Assembly: GCA_902492235.1 (NCBI GenBank)
Contig: CABUKS010000002.1
Coordinates: 62,001-126,000 of the forward strand
From: an uncultured Collinsella sp.
GTDB lineage: Bacteria > Actinomycetota > Coriobacteriia > Coriobacteriales > Coriobacteriaceae
Direction: 5' to 3'
Length of the DNA stretch: 64,000 nucleotides
Shown here piece by piece: positions 31,230-40,123 of the stretch. The notes beneath the pieces are model-generated. The model did no database searches and was not told the DNA's origin. It saw nothing but the letters and a program-made list of their open reading frames with translations. Both the position numbers and the translations under genes were made by a program. Every line of letters starts with the position of its first letter. The first letter of the stretch is position 1.

Positions 31230-32320
31230 TACGCCTCGCCTCCCTTCTTGGAATCCTTGCGCGTACGGGACGTCACAGGAGCGTTCTTGAGGAACTCGGG
31301 GTCGCCAGCGTAGTGGCACGCAGAATAGTGACCAGACTCGGTAACAAAACGCTCGGGGCGCTGCTTGCGGCACTTATCCGTCGCATAGGGGCAGCGAGGA
31401 GAGAAGACACAGCCCTCGGGCAGGTTCATGAGCGAAGGCGGGTTGCCATGAATCGGCGTAAGCGGCTTCTTCTCATCGATGGCCTGCTCCGGGATGGAGC
31501 GGATAAGGCCCCAGGTGTAGGGGTGGCGGCTCTCGTAGAAGATTTCCTCAGCAGTACCGAACTCGACGGGACGGCCGGCGTACATAACCATGATCTTGTC
31601 GGCCATATCAGCGACAACGCCCAGGTCATGGGTGATCATGATGATGGCGTTGCCGTTCTTCTCCTGCATTTCCTGCATAAGCTCAATAATCTGAGCCTGA
31701 ATGGTAACGTCCAGGGCAGTCGTGGGCTCGTCGGCAATCAAAATATCGGGATCGCAGGCAAGAGCCATGGCAATCATGACGCGCTGACGCATACCGCCAG
31801 AGAACTGGTGCGGATACTCATTGACGCGCTTCTCGGGCTCGGGAATACCAACGAGGTCCAAAAGCTCGGTGGCACGCTTGAGCGCCTCCTGCTTGGAGTA
31901 GCCGCGGTGCAGACGAAGACCCTCGCCCACCTGCTTGCCGATCTTATAGACCGGGTTCAAGGAGGTCATAGGATCCTGGAAGATCATCGCGATGTCGTTA
32001 CCGCGAATGTGCTGCATCTCTTCCTCGGTCATCTCGAGGATAGAACGACCGCGATAGCGAACGTCGCCGCCCTCGATCTTTCCCGGAGGCATCGAGATAA
32101 GACCCATGATGGTCATGGCGGTCACGGACTTACCGGAACCGGACTCACCGACGACACCCAGGGTCTCGCCGCGATCGAGCGTGTAGGAGACACCGTCGAC
32201 AGCGCGAACAACGCCATCCTCGGTGTGGAAATACATCTTAAGGTCATCGACCTCGAGCAGATGCTGGCCCTCGGGAACAGGCTGGTCCTTCAGGTCCACA
32301 TAGTTCTTGTTCTTCTTCAT
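31229..32320 (-). CDS. oppD: Oligopeptide ABC transporter ATP-binding protein OppD
   Basis: 363 residues from ATG 32320. Walker A GVVGESGSGKSVTAMTIMG, signature QFSGGMRQRVMIAMALACDP, Walker B ILIADEPTTALDVTIQAQ, H-loop IMITHDLGVVAD. C-terminal extension with GCVFSPRCPYATDKCRKQ and YSACHYAGD carries the conserved cysteines. Two bases after oppC. Confidence 0.95.
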   Translation of the reverse strand: MKKNKNYVDLKDQPVPEGQHLLEVDDLKMYFHTEDGVVRAVDGVSYTLDRGETLGVVGESGSGKSVTAMTIMGLISMPPGKIEGGDVRYRGRSILEMTEEEMQHIRGNDIAMIFQDPMTSLNPVYKIGKQVGEGLRLHRGYSKQEALKRATELLDLVGIPEPEKRVNEYPHQFSGGMRQRVMIAMALACDPDILIADEPTTALDVTIQAQIIELMQEMQEKNGNAIIMITHDLGVVADMADKIMVMYAGRPVEFGTAEEIFYESRHPYTWGLIRSIPEQAIDEKKPLTPIHGNPPSLMNLPEGCVFSPRCPYATDKCRKQRPERFVTESGHYSACHYAGDPEFLKNAPVTSRTRKDSKKGGEA

Positions 32321-32322
32321 CC

Positions 32323-33258
32323 TTATGCGTCCTTCATCTTGACGTCGAGGGCGTCGCGCAGACCGTCACCCAGCAGGGTGAAGGCGAGCACCGTCGAGAG
32401 AATTGCCAGACCGGGCATGATCATCATCCAGGGAGCGGTCAGAAGATACTGCTGACCGTCCTGAATCATGGAGCCCCACGAAGGCGTAGGCGGAATAACG
32501 CCCATGCCGAGGAAGGACAGAGCGGACTCGGTCAGAATGGCGCCACCAATGTTCATGGTCGCGTAGACCACGATGGAGGCGACGGAGTTCGGGAAGATGT
32601 GACGTACGACGATACGAGCATCGGATGCACCCATCGCGCGCGCAGCATCAACATAGTCATTTTCCTTGACCGTCAGGATCGCGGATCGGAAGACGCGCGC
32701 AATCGAAGGCCAGCCGAGAATACCGATGGCGATAAAGACGTTCTGAAGGCCACGGCCGATAACGGCGATCATGGCGACAACGAACAGCACGTACGGGAAC
32801 GCCAGGAAGATGTCCGCACAGCGCATGATGATCGTATCCCAGATGCCGCCGTAGAAACCGGCCAGAGCACCCATGACCAGACCAATTAGCGTGGAGATCG
32901 CGGTGGCCATAATTCCGACGGACAGCGAAACGCGCGCACCGTAGATAACGCGGACGAGAATGTCGCGACCAAGGGCGTCGGTGCCAAACGGATGCTCTGC
33001 ACACGGAGCCAACAGCGACGTCTCGGCCATAGTGGTCGAGTCGGAAGCCGTCGGGGAACCGAGCCAGGGCTTAGCCCACAGATCTGCAGTCAGGGCAACC
33101 ACAACGACGATGATGATCCAGCAGACACCGATAACGGCGAGCTTGTTCTTACGAAGACGCTTAAAAGCGTCGCCCCACAGCGTGCGGGACTTGGCGGGAG
33201 CAGATGCGGCCTTGGTGGCGGTAGCCTGCTCCTGAGACTGAGAATCAGTTTCCTGCAT
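32323..33258 (-). CDS. oppC: Oligopeptide ABC transporter permease OppC
   Basis: 311 residues from ATG 33258. A polar N-terminus (EETDSQ-like, Gln/Ser-rich), then the DppC/OppC membrane region: ALGRDILVRVIYGARVSLSVG, with an EAA-like loop around AARAMGASDARIVVRHIFPN. About six membrane segments. Pairs with OppB. Confidence 0.94.
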   Translation of the reverse strand: MQETDSQSQEQATATKAASAPAKSRTLWGDAFKRLRKNKLAVIGVCWIIIVVVVALTADLWAKPWLGSPTASDSTTMAETSLLAPCAEHPFGTDALGRDILVRVIYGARVSLSVGIMATAISTLIGLVMGALAGFYGGIWDTIIMRCADIFLAFPYVLFVVAMIAVIGRGLQNVFIAIGILGWPSIARVFRSAILTVKENDYVDAARAMGASDARIVVRHIFPNSVASIVVYATMNIGGAILTESALSFLGMGVIPPTPSWGSMIQDGQQYLLTAPWMMIMPGLAILSTVLAFTLLGDGLRDALDVKMKDA

Positions 33259-33272
33259 GAGACGTACCTCCC

Positions 33273-34310
33273 TTAGGCCTTATCCGACGGACCGCCAAGG
33301 CGGATGCGCGGGTCGAGGAATGCATAGCTAATGTCGACGAGCAGGTTGATCACCATGACGACGACAACGATGAGCGTAACGCCGCCCATAACGATGGGCC
33401 AGTCACGCATGCTAATGGCGCGATAGACCTCATAGCCGATACCGGGCCAGTTAAAGACCGTCTCGGTCAGGATGGCGCCCGAAAGCATGCCGCCAAAGTC
33501 GACACCAATATAGGTAACGACGGGGATGAGTGCATTCTTAAGCGCATGCTTGACGATGATCGCACGATTGGAGAGACCCTTGGCCTTTGCCGTACGGATG
33601 TAATCCTGGTTCATGACGTCAAGCAGCTGCGAGCGCATAATGCGCGCAGCATAAGCGGTCGAAACCGAAGCCAGCGTAATGGTCGGAAGCACATAGTGCA
33701 TCCAATCCTGATACTGAGAGCTGGAACCGCCGGCACCCGAGATCGGCATGGAGATTGCACCGCCCGTGGCGTCCTTGAGGATGACGCCAAAGAACAGCTG
33801 CAGCAACATACCGAGCCAGAAGGCCGGGACCGCAACGAGGATCGACGTGGTGAGCGTTACCAAAATATCCCAGAAGGAATAACGCTTTACCGCCGAAATG
33901 ATACCCGCACCGATACCCATAATTGCCTCGAGCACGATGGCGCACGCGGCAAGTTTGACCGTATACGGATACTTCTGGGCAAAGATTTCCGTAACCGGCA
34001 GCTTGCGCTGATACGAATTGCCCAGATCGCCATGAAGCAGGCCGTTCATGTAATACAAGTAACGGTCCACGAGCGACGTTTGAACGGGGTCGCCGTTCTC
34101 GTCAAGGATCGCGTTGCCGTCCTCGTCCGTCTGGACCAGGTGATAGCGGACGCGAAGCTGAAGCTCCACCTCGGGGGACAGAGCCTTGTCTCCACCGATC
34201 AGCTTGATCGGATCTCCCGGCACGATATTCTGGAGGGCGAACAGAATCAGCGTAACGCCCAAAAACACCGGGATGAACTGAAGCACACGTTTAACGATGT
34301 ACTTACCCAT
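33273..34310 (-). CDS. oppB: Oligopeptide ABC transporter permease OppB
   Basis: 345 residues from ATG 34310. Starts YIVKRVLQFIPVFLGVTLILF, has an EAA-type loop TAKAKGLSNRAIIVKHALKN and TETVFNWPGIGYEVYRAI, all typical of DppB/OppB. An extended periplasmic loop (residues about 60-100, with VQTDEDGNAILDENGDPV) is slightly longer than usual. Second gene of the operon after oppA. Confidence 0.94.
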   Translation of the reverse strand: MGKYIVKRVLQFIPVFLGVTLILFALQNIVPGDPIKLIGGDKALSPEVELQLRVRYHLVQTDEDGNAILDENGDPVQTSLVDRYLYYMNGLLHGDLGNSYQRKLPVTEIFAQKYPYTVKLAACAIVLEAIMGIGAGIISAVKRYSFWDILVTLTTSILVAVPAFWLGMLLQLFFGVILKDATGGAISMPISGAGGSSSQYQDWMHYVLPTITLASVSTAYAARIMRSQLLDVMNQDYIRTAKAKGLSNRAIIVKHALKNALIPVVTYIGVDFGGMLSGAILTETVFNWPGIGYEVYRAISMRDWPIVMGGVTLIVVVVMVINLLVDISYAFLDPRIRLGGPSDKA

Positions 34311-34340
34311 ACCACTCCCCTATCTAGGGATTAACCTAAA

Positions 34341-34370
34341 TGGGATGCCGATCGCCAGACCGGCATCCCA
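34341..34370 (-). terminator. Hairpin between oppA and oppB
   Basis: Perfect ten-base arms TGGGATGCCG / CGGCATCCCA with a ten-base loop. Placed in the 156-base gap; probably reduces transcription into the membrane genes or protects oppA mRNA. Confidence 0.65.
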
Positions 34371-34466
34371 AAATTACCATCAGCCAGTTTACCCCAGGTT
34401 AGGGAGAACTGTATGTTTCCCATGAGGTCTACGTAAATACTTGACCCTCACGGAAGCTGCAAACTC

Positions 34467-36143
34467 TTAGGCGAGCTCAGCGGTACCCAGATCGGCGTGC
34501 TTCTGCGGATCGACATAGAGGTGCTTAATGCGATCGGAGCCGGCGATGGTGTGCGTGTAGAACATAATCGGGATGACCGGGCAGTCGGCAGCGACCATTG
34601 CGTCGGCCTCCTGCATCTTAGCGACGCGCTCCTCGTCGTCAACAATAGTACGAGCCTCGTCGACCTTGGCGTCGAACTCGGGGTTGTTGTAACCGGAGCG
34701 GTTGTCGCCACCGAGGGAGTCGGAGTGGAACAGCGGATACAGGAAGTTGTCCATGATCGGGTAGTCGGCAATCCAACCCAGACGACCGAACTGATAGTTA
34801 AAGTTCTGATACTGCTCGAGCAGGGCAGACCACTCAGGGGTATCGGAGACAGCGGTAACGCCAACCTTGGCGAGGTCACCGATGATGGACTCCATGATCT
34901 CCTTGTGACCGCCGTCCTGGTTGTAGGACAGGGTCACGCTAATGCCACGATCGCCGTTAGCGCCAGCGGGAGCAACCTTGTCGAGGTACTCGTTAGCCTT
35001 GTCGACATCGTAGACGCAGAACTCCCATGCGCCCTCCTTGTAGCCATCGATGCCCGGAGGAACAATGCCGTCGGCAGGGGTACGGGTACCCTTGAAGATG
35101 GTCTTGCAGATGGCCTCACGGTTAATGGCCAGGGAGATGCCCCTACGCAGGTCGGCGTTGTTGAACGGCTCGGCCGTGGTGTTGCAGGTCAGATAGTACG
35201 TGGAAGGCTCGGCGCCGAGCAGCATGCGCTCGCCGTCACCCATGGTGTAGCCGTCCTTGGACACGCCGCGATCCTTCTTGGCGGCATCGATCTGAGCGAC
35301 GGGAACGTCGCAGACATCGAGGTTACCGGCCTGGAACTCCTTGTAAGCGGTCTCCATGTCCTTGATGACCTGGAAGTGGATGCCATCGATCTTGGCCTTG
35401 TCGCCATAGTAATCGTCGAACTTCTTGACGTTGATCTCCTGGCCATCCTCCCACTTGCCGTCCATCATGAACGGGCCGTTACCGACCGGGGCAAGATAGA
35501 AGCTCTTGACATCGGACTCGGCGCACTCGGGAACCGGGGCCAGAGCCGGATGAGAGGCGACGAAGGGGAAGTCAGCGTAAGCGGAAGACAGCTTGACGAC
35601 GAGGGTCTCATCGTCGGGGCACGTAACACCGCTGAGCTCGGTAGCGTTACCGGCAAGCAGGTCGTCATAACCCTCGACCATGGAAAGGTGATAGGAGACC
35701 TCGGAAGGGCCGTACTCGGTAGCGATGGCCGACTTGGTGTTGACCAGACGCTCCCAACCGAGCTTGAAGGACTTGGAGGTAACGTCGTCACCGTTGTGGA
35801 ACTTGGCCTTCCTGATCTTGAAGGTAAACTCGGTGGCGTCGTCATTGGACTCAAAGGACTCGCAAGCCAGCGGAACGATCTCGCCCTTCTCGGCGTCGTA
35901 AGAGGTCAGAGCGTCAAAGAGCTGGTACTCGACCTGAGTGCCCTGGTCCTCCTGGACGTTGTAGGGGTCGATGCAGACCGGGTTGTTGATGTAGAAGTTC
36001 AGCGTCGAACCGGACTCAGAACCGGAAGCGTCGCCACCCTTCTTGCCGCATGCGGCAAGAAAAGCCATGGAGCTCGCAGCAAGGGTACCGCCAACGAAGG
36101 CGCGACGACCCATAACGGGCTGGTGGAACATAGAATCAGCCAT
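34467..36143 (-). CDS. oppA: Oligopeptide-binding lipoprotein OppA
   Basis: 558 residues, ATG 36143 with AAGGAGG upstream. Lipoprotein signal with a twin-Arg-like GRRAFVGGTLAASSMAFLAAC, then a Gly/Ser linker. Family 5 binding protein: YNVQEDQGTQVEYQLFDALTS, EFTFKIRKAKFHNGDDVT, NADLRRGISLAINREAICK, and RLGWIADYPIMDNFLYPLFH. Captures peptides outside the membrane. Confidence 0.94.
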   Translation of the reverse strand: MADSMFHQPVMGRRAFVGGTLAASSMAFLAACGKKGGDASGSESGSTLNFYINNPVCIDPYNVQEDQGTQVEYQLFDALTSYDAEKGEIVPLACESFESNDDATEFTFKIRKAKFHNGDDVTSKSFKLGWERLVNTKSAIATEYGPSEVSYHLSMVEGYDDLLAGNATELSGVTCPDDETLVVKLSSAYADFPFVASHPALAPVPECAESDVKSFYLAPVGNGPFMMDGKWEDGQEINVKKFDDYYGDKAKIDGIHFQVIKDMETAYKEFQAGNLDVCDVPVAQIDAAKKDRGVSKDGYTMGDGERMLLGAEPSTYYLTCNTTAEPFNNADLRRGISLAINREAICKTIFKGTRTPADGIVPPGIDGYKEGAWEFCVYDVDKANEYLDKVAPAGANGDRGISVTLSYNQDGGHKEIMESIIGDLAKVGVTAVSDTPEWSALLEQYQNFNYQFGRLGWIADYPIMDNFLYPLFHSDSLGGDNRSGYNNPEFDAKVDEARTIVDDEERVAKMQEADAMVAADCPVIPIMFYTHTIAGSDRIKHLYVDPQKHADLGTAELA

Positions 36144-36384
36144 GCCATCCTCCTTATGAGATAGGACAAAGAAATGTTCAGTCGGACACATGTCGAGACA
36201 ATCCGATCCGAACCATAAAAACGTCGCCCGTCGCTATGGCTGGTTATGCACAACGGACCAACGTTTCGCAATACAGTAGCGCATTTTATGCACGATTTGG
36301 GGCTAATTCCGGTCAACGGTCAAGAATTTCTTTAGTTGGGCGAAGTATGTGGGGATATTTTGACTCTGTTACAAATTTGTAAAC
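36144..36384 (-). other. oppA upstream control region
   Basis: AT-richer region. Candidate promoter on the minus strand: TTGCGA, 17 bases, CATAAC preceded by TG, near 36250-36278. It also has a 14-base palindrome TTACAAATTTGTAA (36369-36382) and TTGACC repeated twice close together. No regulator can be assigned. Confidence 0.4.
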
Positions 36385-36415
36385 AAAAAGGGTCCCGCAC
36401 TTGCGGAACCCTTTT
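36385..36415 (-). terminator. Terminator of secG
   Basis: AAAAGGGTTCCGCA / TGCGGGACCCTTTT stem (one bulge/mismatch) with a run of T residues on the minus strand, 24 bases after the secG stop. Confidence 0.88.
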
Positions 36416-36438
36416 CAATTATTTTATGCGGCTCGTGC

Positions 36439-36693
36439 TTAGAAGCCGACGATGCCCTGCGGGAAGAAGAACATGCACAGGACGACGCACACGGCAAAAA
36501 CGACGGCCATAATTACCGTCAGGCGATCGAGGTTCTGCTCCATGACGCCCGTGGCAGAGCTGGAGTTATACAGCGAGCTAGCGATCATATCCGAAACGCC
36601 GGTGCCCTTACCGGAATGCATCAGGACGAGAATCGTCAGCGCCACGGCAGAGACAGCCCAAACGACAAACAGAAAAATCTGGAACGGACCCAT
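36439..36693 (-). CDS. secG: Preprotein translocase subunit SecG
   Basis: 84 residues, ATG 36693 with AAGGAG upstream. Two membrane segments (about 3-23 and 58-78), with the conserved intervening LMHSGKGTGVSDMIASS. In many actinobacteria secG follows tpiA; here gpmI and a transposase lie between. Confidence 0.92.
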   Translation of the reverse strand: MGPFQIFLFVVWAVSAVALTILVLMHSGKGTGVSDMIASSLYNSSSATGVMEQNLDRLTVIMAVVFAVCVVLCMFFFPQGIVGF

Positions 36694-36767
36694 AGATAAG
36701 CTCCTTAATAGAACAATTCAAACTACAGTACTGTACCACAACCCCCGCTCTCCCCTACCCGCCACTC

Positions 36768-36794
36768 GGGGACGGGGTAGAAATGGCAGAAATA
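36768..36794 (+). repeat. Left inverted end of the RAYT element
   Basis: 27 nt; 26 of 27 positions match the reverse complement of 37701-37727. Confidence 0.9.
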
Positions 36795-36812
36795 GCTCTT
36801 GATTTTCATCTA

Positions 36813-37562
36813 TTAAAGTGATTTGAGGGCATTTCGAACGACATAGCGTCCAAGCCCCGTAAGACGGCCAATCTGTCGTTCACTAAAGCCAGCCTCATAC
36901 AGCCTGCGAACAGCTTCGGCACGTTCAAATGGACCGGGAAGCCCCATAACATCATGGGGATCCATGCCGTCTAGGACTCCCCTAGCCTTGCGCTCCTGCT
37001 CAAATACCGTCATCGAACGGCCAGAATTCAATACATAGGTATCCTTGCGGCCCGATTTGCTAAAGGATTCAAAATTTCCCCGTCCGCCGATTAGGCTAAA
37101 TAGGATGCTCCGATCCAGGTGGCCGCCTTCACCAAGGTAGGCTTGATAGCTGCTCCATTGGTAGGCCTCCGGGCGGCAACCAAGCTCAATCGGATTATCG
37201 TGAATGTAGCGAATTGCCTGCATAAAATAGTCATTAGACTCAATAGGCTTACTTTTATAGCGATCCTGAAATACGGGGCCGCAGCGTCCGGTCACCCTGT
37301 TGAAAAACTGACCATAGAGGGTTCCTATGTAATGGACGACCTCCCACATATGGTCCTCGCGATCAGAAAGCAGCATATGCACATGGTTGTCCATGAGGCA
37401 CCAGGCGCATAACGAAGCCTTGTACTGCGTGCATGCTTCACCCGCTACGGACATGAAAAACCTGCGTTGATAATCCTCTTCGAATAGGTACTGCTTGCCA
37501 CAGCCTCTCATCATCACATGGTAATAGCCGTAGGGGGACTTTACTCTGGCCTGCCTTGTCAT
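36813..37562 (-). CDS. REP-associated tyrosine (Y1/IS200-like) transposase
   Basis: 249 residues, ATG 37562. The Y1 domain has YYHVMMRGCGKQYLF at the start, the HUH motif in MDNHVHMLLS, and a later FNRVTGRCGPVFQDRYKSK and YIHDNPI typical of RAYT proteins; the catalytic Tyr is probably in IRYIHDNP or nearby. A C-terminal helical segment (RRLYEAGFSERQIGRLTGLGR) looks like a DNA-binding helix pair. RAYT proteins move or maintain short palindromic repeats. The reading frame appears intact. Confidence 0.9.
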   Translation of the reverse strand: MTRQARVKSPYGYYHVMMRGCGKQYLFEEDYQRRFFMSVAGEACTQYKASLCAWCLMDNHVHMLLSDREDHMWEVVHYIGTLYGQFFNRVTGRCGPVFQDRYKSKPIESNDYFMQAIRYIHDNPIELGCRPEAYQWSSYQAYLGEGGHLDRSILFSLIGGRGNFESFSKSGRKDTYVLNSGRSMTVFEQERKARGVLDGMDPHDVMGLPGPFERAEAVRRLYEAGFSERQIGRLTGLGRYVVRNALKSL

Positions 37563-37700
37563 TGCTGGACCTCACAATCCGCATGCATGTTTGCGTCAAA
37601 CTCTACCCAGATAGGCATTAATACAAGGTTGGCAACGAAAGAAAACTAGTCAGCGGCAAACCATCACAGGCAAACGGGAAGTCAAGCTTTAGAGGAAAAA

Positions 37701-37727
37701 TATTTCTACCATTTCTACCCCGTCCCC
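37701..37727 (-). repeat. Right inverted end of the RAYT element
   Basis: 27 nt, reverse complement of the left end with one difference. A copy of AAATGGCAGAAA also follows it outside (37728-37739). Confidence 0.9.
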
Positions 37728-37738
37728 AAATGGCAGAA

Positions 37739-37771
37739 AAAGGGGGTTGTCCGATTGTGGACAACCCCCTT
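37739..37771 (-). terminator. Terminator of gpmI
   Basis: AAGGGGGTTGTCC / GGACAACCCCCTT stem with a seven-base loop and TTTTTCT on the minus strand. Confidence 0.92.
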
Positions 37772-37796
37772 ACTAGAAAACGTTATTTGTTTTCTC

Positions 37797-39350
37797 TTAG
37801 GCCTCGGTGGCGAGCACGCGACCCGTCATCTCGGCGGAAGGCTCAATACCAGCCATGGTGAGCATGGTCGGAGCGATATCGGAAAGACGACCGTCCTCGA
37901 TACCGGTGAGCTGTGCCTTCTCATCAACGATGATGAACGGTACACGGTTGGTGGTGTGAGCCGTAAACGGATGCTTGGAACCGTCAGAAGCAACGTCAAA
38001 CATGTGATCGGCGTTGCCGTGGTCGGCGGTAATCAGCGCAAAGCCGCCCTTGGCGAGAATCGCCGGGACAACCTTGGACAGGGCATCGTCAACAGCCTCG
38101 ACGGCCTTAACGGCGGCGTCGAAGACACCGGTGTGACCAACCATGTCGCAGTTTGCGAAGTTCACGATGTAGAAATCAGCGCGATCCTCGTTGATGGCAG
38201 CGACGAGCTTCTCGGTAACCTCGGGAGCGCTCATCTCAGGCTGCAGATCGTAGGTAGCGACCTTGGGGGAAGCGACGAGCACGCGCTCCTCGCCCTCCTT
38301 GGGCTCCTCGATGCCGCCGTTGAGGAAGAACGTCACGTGGGCGTACTTCTCGGTCTCGGCGGTGTGCAGCTGCTTCAGGCCATTGGCGGCGATAACGTCG
38401 GCCAGGACGTTCTCGGGGAACGTCTTGGGGAAGGCGACCTCGACATCAAACGTCGGATCGTACTCGGTCATCGTCACAAAGTGCGAAAGCTTGATCTGCT
38501 TGCGCTCAAAGCCGTCGAACTCCTTGTCCGTGAACACGCGGGTCATCTGACGGGCGCGGTCGGGACGGAAGTTGAAGAAGATGGCCGCGTCGCCCTCGTG
38601 GATGCCCTCGTTGTGGGCAGCGAAGGGCTCGACGAACTCGTCGCCGCGCGGGTCCTTCTCGTAGTAGGCCTTGATGCCGGCAACGGGGTCGACATCGGCA
38701 TCGGACGCATTGACCATGACGTCGTAGGCACGCTGGATGCGCTCCCAACGGTTGTCGCGGTCCATGGCCCAATAGCGGCCAGAAACGGTGGCGACGCGAG
38801 CGTCGCAACCGGTCTCCTCGGAAATCTTAGCCAGGAAGGCGCAGAACTCGCTCATGTAGCCGGCACCGGACTGCGGGTCAACATCGCGGCCATCCATGAA
38901 GGCGTGGACGCGAACGGTCTTGACGCCATGCTGGGCAGCCATCTTGACCAGGGCCTCGACGTGGTTCATGTGGGAGTGAACGCCGCCAGGGCTCATAAGG
39001 CCCATGAGGTGAAGGGTCTTTCCCTCAGCCTTGACATCGTCCATAGCCTTGACGAAAACCTCGTTCTTGGCGATGGAGCCGTCCTTGATGGCATTGTTGA
39101 TGCGCGAAAGCTCCTGGAACACGATGCGGCCGGCACCGATGTTGAGGTGGCCTACCTCGGAGTTGCCCATCTGGCCGTCGGGAAGGCCAACGTCCTCGCC
39201 CGAAGCACCGAGCGTGGTGTGGGGGTACTTCTCGTACAGGCCATCGAGGAAGGGCGTCTTGGCAGCGGCGACGGCGTTCTCGCCATCGGCCGGAGCAAGG
39301 CCGCAGCCATCCATGATGATCAGGAGTGCAGGAAGATGACGCTGTGCCAT
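37797..39350 (-). CDS. gpmI: 2,3-bisphosphoglycerate-independent phosphoglycerate mutase
   Basis: 517 residues from ATG 39350. LLIIMDGCGLAP carries the first metal Asp (the next residue is Cys where Trp or Phe is more common), QMGNSEVGHLNIGAGR the catalytic Ser, GVHSHMNHV, AFMDGRDVDP and NFRPDRARQ bind substrate, FANCDMVGHTG and TADHGNADHM give metal ligands. Interconverts 3- and 2-phosphoglycerate. Last gene of the gap-pgk-tpiA-gpmI run; five bases after tpiA. Confidence 0.96.
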   Translation of the reverse strand: MAQRHLPALLIIMDGCGLAPADGENAVAAAKTPFLDGLYEKYPHTTLGASGEDVGLPDGQMGNSEVGHLNIGAGRIVFQELSRINNAIKDGSIAKNEVFVKAMDDVKAEGKTLHLMGLMSPGGVHSHMNHVEALVKMAAQHGVKTVRVHAFMDGRDVDPQSGAGYMSEFCAFLAKISEETGCDARVATVSGRYWAMDRDNRWERIQRAYDVMVNASDADVDPVAGIKAYYEKDPRGDEFVEPFAAHNEGIHEGDAAIFFNFRPDRARQMTRVFTDKEFDGFERKQIKLSHFVTMTEYDPTFDVEVAFPKTFPENVLADVIAANGLKQLHTAETEKYAHVTFFLNGGIEEPKEGEERVLVASPKVATYDLQPEMSAPEVTEKLVAAINEDRADFYIVNFANCDMVGHTGVFDAAVKAVEAVDDALSKVVPAILAKGGFALITADHGNADHMFDVASDGSKHPFTAHTTNRVPFIIVDEKAQLTGIEDGRLSDIAPTMLTMAGIEPSAEMTGRVLATEA

Positions 39351-39355
39351 ATGTC

Positions 39356-40123
39356 CTACTCGCCTGCCTTGACGACCATAGAGGCGAAGTCGGCAGCCTT
39401 GAGCGAAGCGCCGCCCACGAGGGCGCCGTCAACGTCGGGCTTGGCGACGAGCTCGGCAATGTTGCCGGGCTTAGCGGAACCACCGTACAGGACACGGATG
39501 CCGTTGGCGAGCTCCTCGCCAAACATCTCCTTGAGGGTCTCACGGATAGCGCCGCAGACCTCCTGAGCGTCCTCGGCGGTAGCGGTCTTGCCGGTGCCGA
39601 TGGCCCAGATGGGCTCGTAGGCGACGACGACCTGCTTGGGGCAGGTGATCTCAAGACCAGCAAGGCCAGCCTTGACCTGGTTCACGACGTGCTCGACATA
39701 GGTGCCGGCCTCGCGGACCTCAAGGGACTCGCCGCAGCAGAAGACGGGAACAAGACCGGCGGCAACGAGGGCCTTGGCCTTCTTGTTCTGGTCCTCGTCG
39801 GTCTCGTGGAAGTAGTCGCGACGCTCGGAGTGACCGATGATGCAGTAGGTGCAGCCAGCGGACTTGAGCATGTCGCAAGAGGACTCACCGGTGAAGGCAC
39901 CCTTGGCCTCCCAGTACACGTTCTGTGCACCGAGGGCGATGGGGGCAGCCTGAATGCGGTCATGGACCGTAGTGATGTCGATGGTCGGAGGGCAGACGAG
40001 CACCTCGACGCCAGCCGGAACCTCGGGCAGAGCCTGGGCCAGCTCGTCGGCGAGCTTGGCAGCCTCGGCGACGTCGTTGTTCATCTTCCAGTTACCAGCG
40101 ATAAGAAGGGTGCGGTTAGGCAT
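39356..40123 (-). CDS. tpiA: Triosephosphate isomerase
   Basis: 255 residues from ATG 40123, overlapping the pgk stop by eight bases, with GGAGG inside pgk as ribosome site. GNWKMNND has the active Lys, CIIGHSERR the His, VVAYEPIWAIGTGKTA the catalytic Glu, and YGGSAKPGNI and GALVGGASLK the phosphate loops. Glycolytic TIM barrel, normal length. Confidence 0.97.
   Translation of the reverse strand: MPNRTLLIAGNWKMNNDVAEAAKLADELAQALPEVPAGVEVLVCPPTIDITTVHDRIQAAPIALGAQNVYWEAKGAFTGESSCDMLKSAGCTYCIIGHSERRDYFHETDEDQNKKAKALVAAGLVPVFCCGESLEVREAGTYVEHVVNQVKAGLAGLEITCPKQVVVAYEPIWAIGTGKTATAEDAQEVCGAIRETLKEMFGEELANGIRVLYGGSAKPGNIAELVAKPDVDGALVGGASLKAADFASMVVKAGE

Larger units (their letters stand above)
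36768..37727 (-). mobile_element. RAYT-type transposon, 960 bp, with 27-nt inverted ends
   Basis: The ends 36768-36794 and 37701-37727 are inverted copies of GGGGACGGGGTAGAAATGG followed by YAGAAATA, differing at one base. Between them lies one Y1-type transposase gene. The element is inserted between gpmI's terminator and secG, interrupting the usual glycolysis-secG order. No clear target duplication is visible, as expected of IS200-related elements. Confidence 0.8.

Noticed and set aside
34497..36164. Plus-strand frame opposite oppA
   Set aside because: Shadow of oppA; codon pattern and composition are those of an antisense frame.
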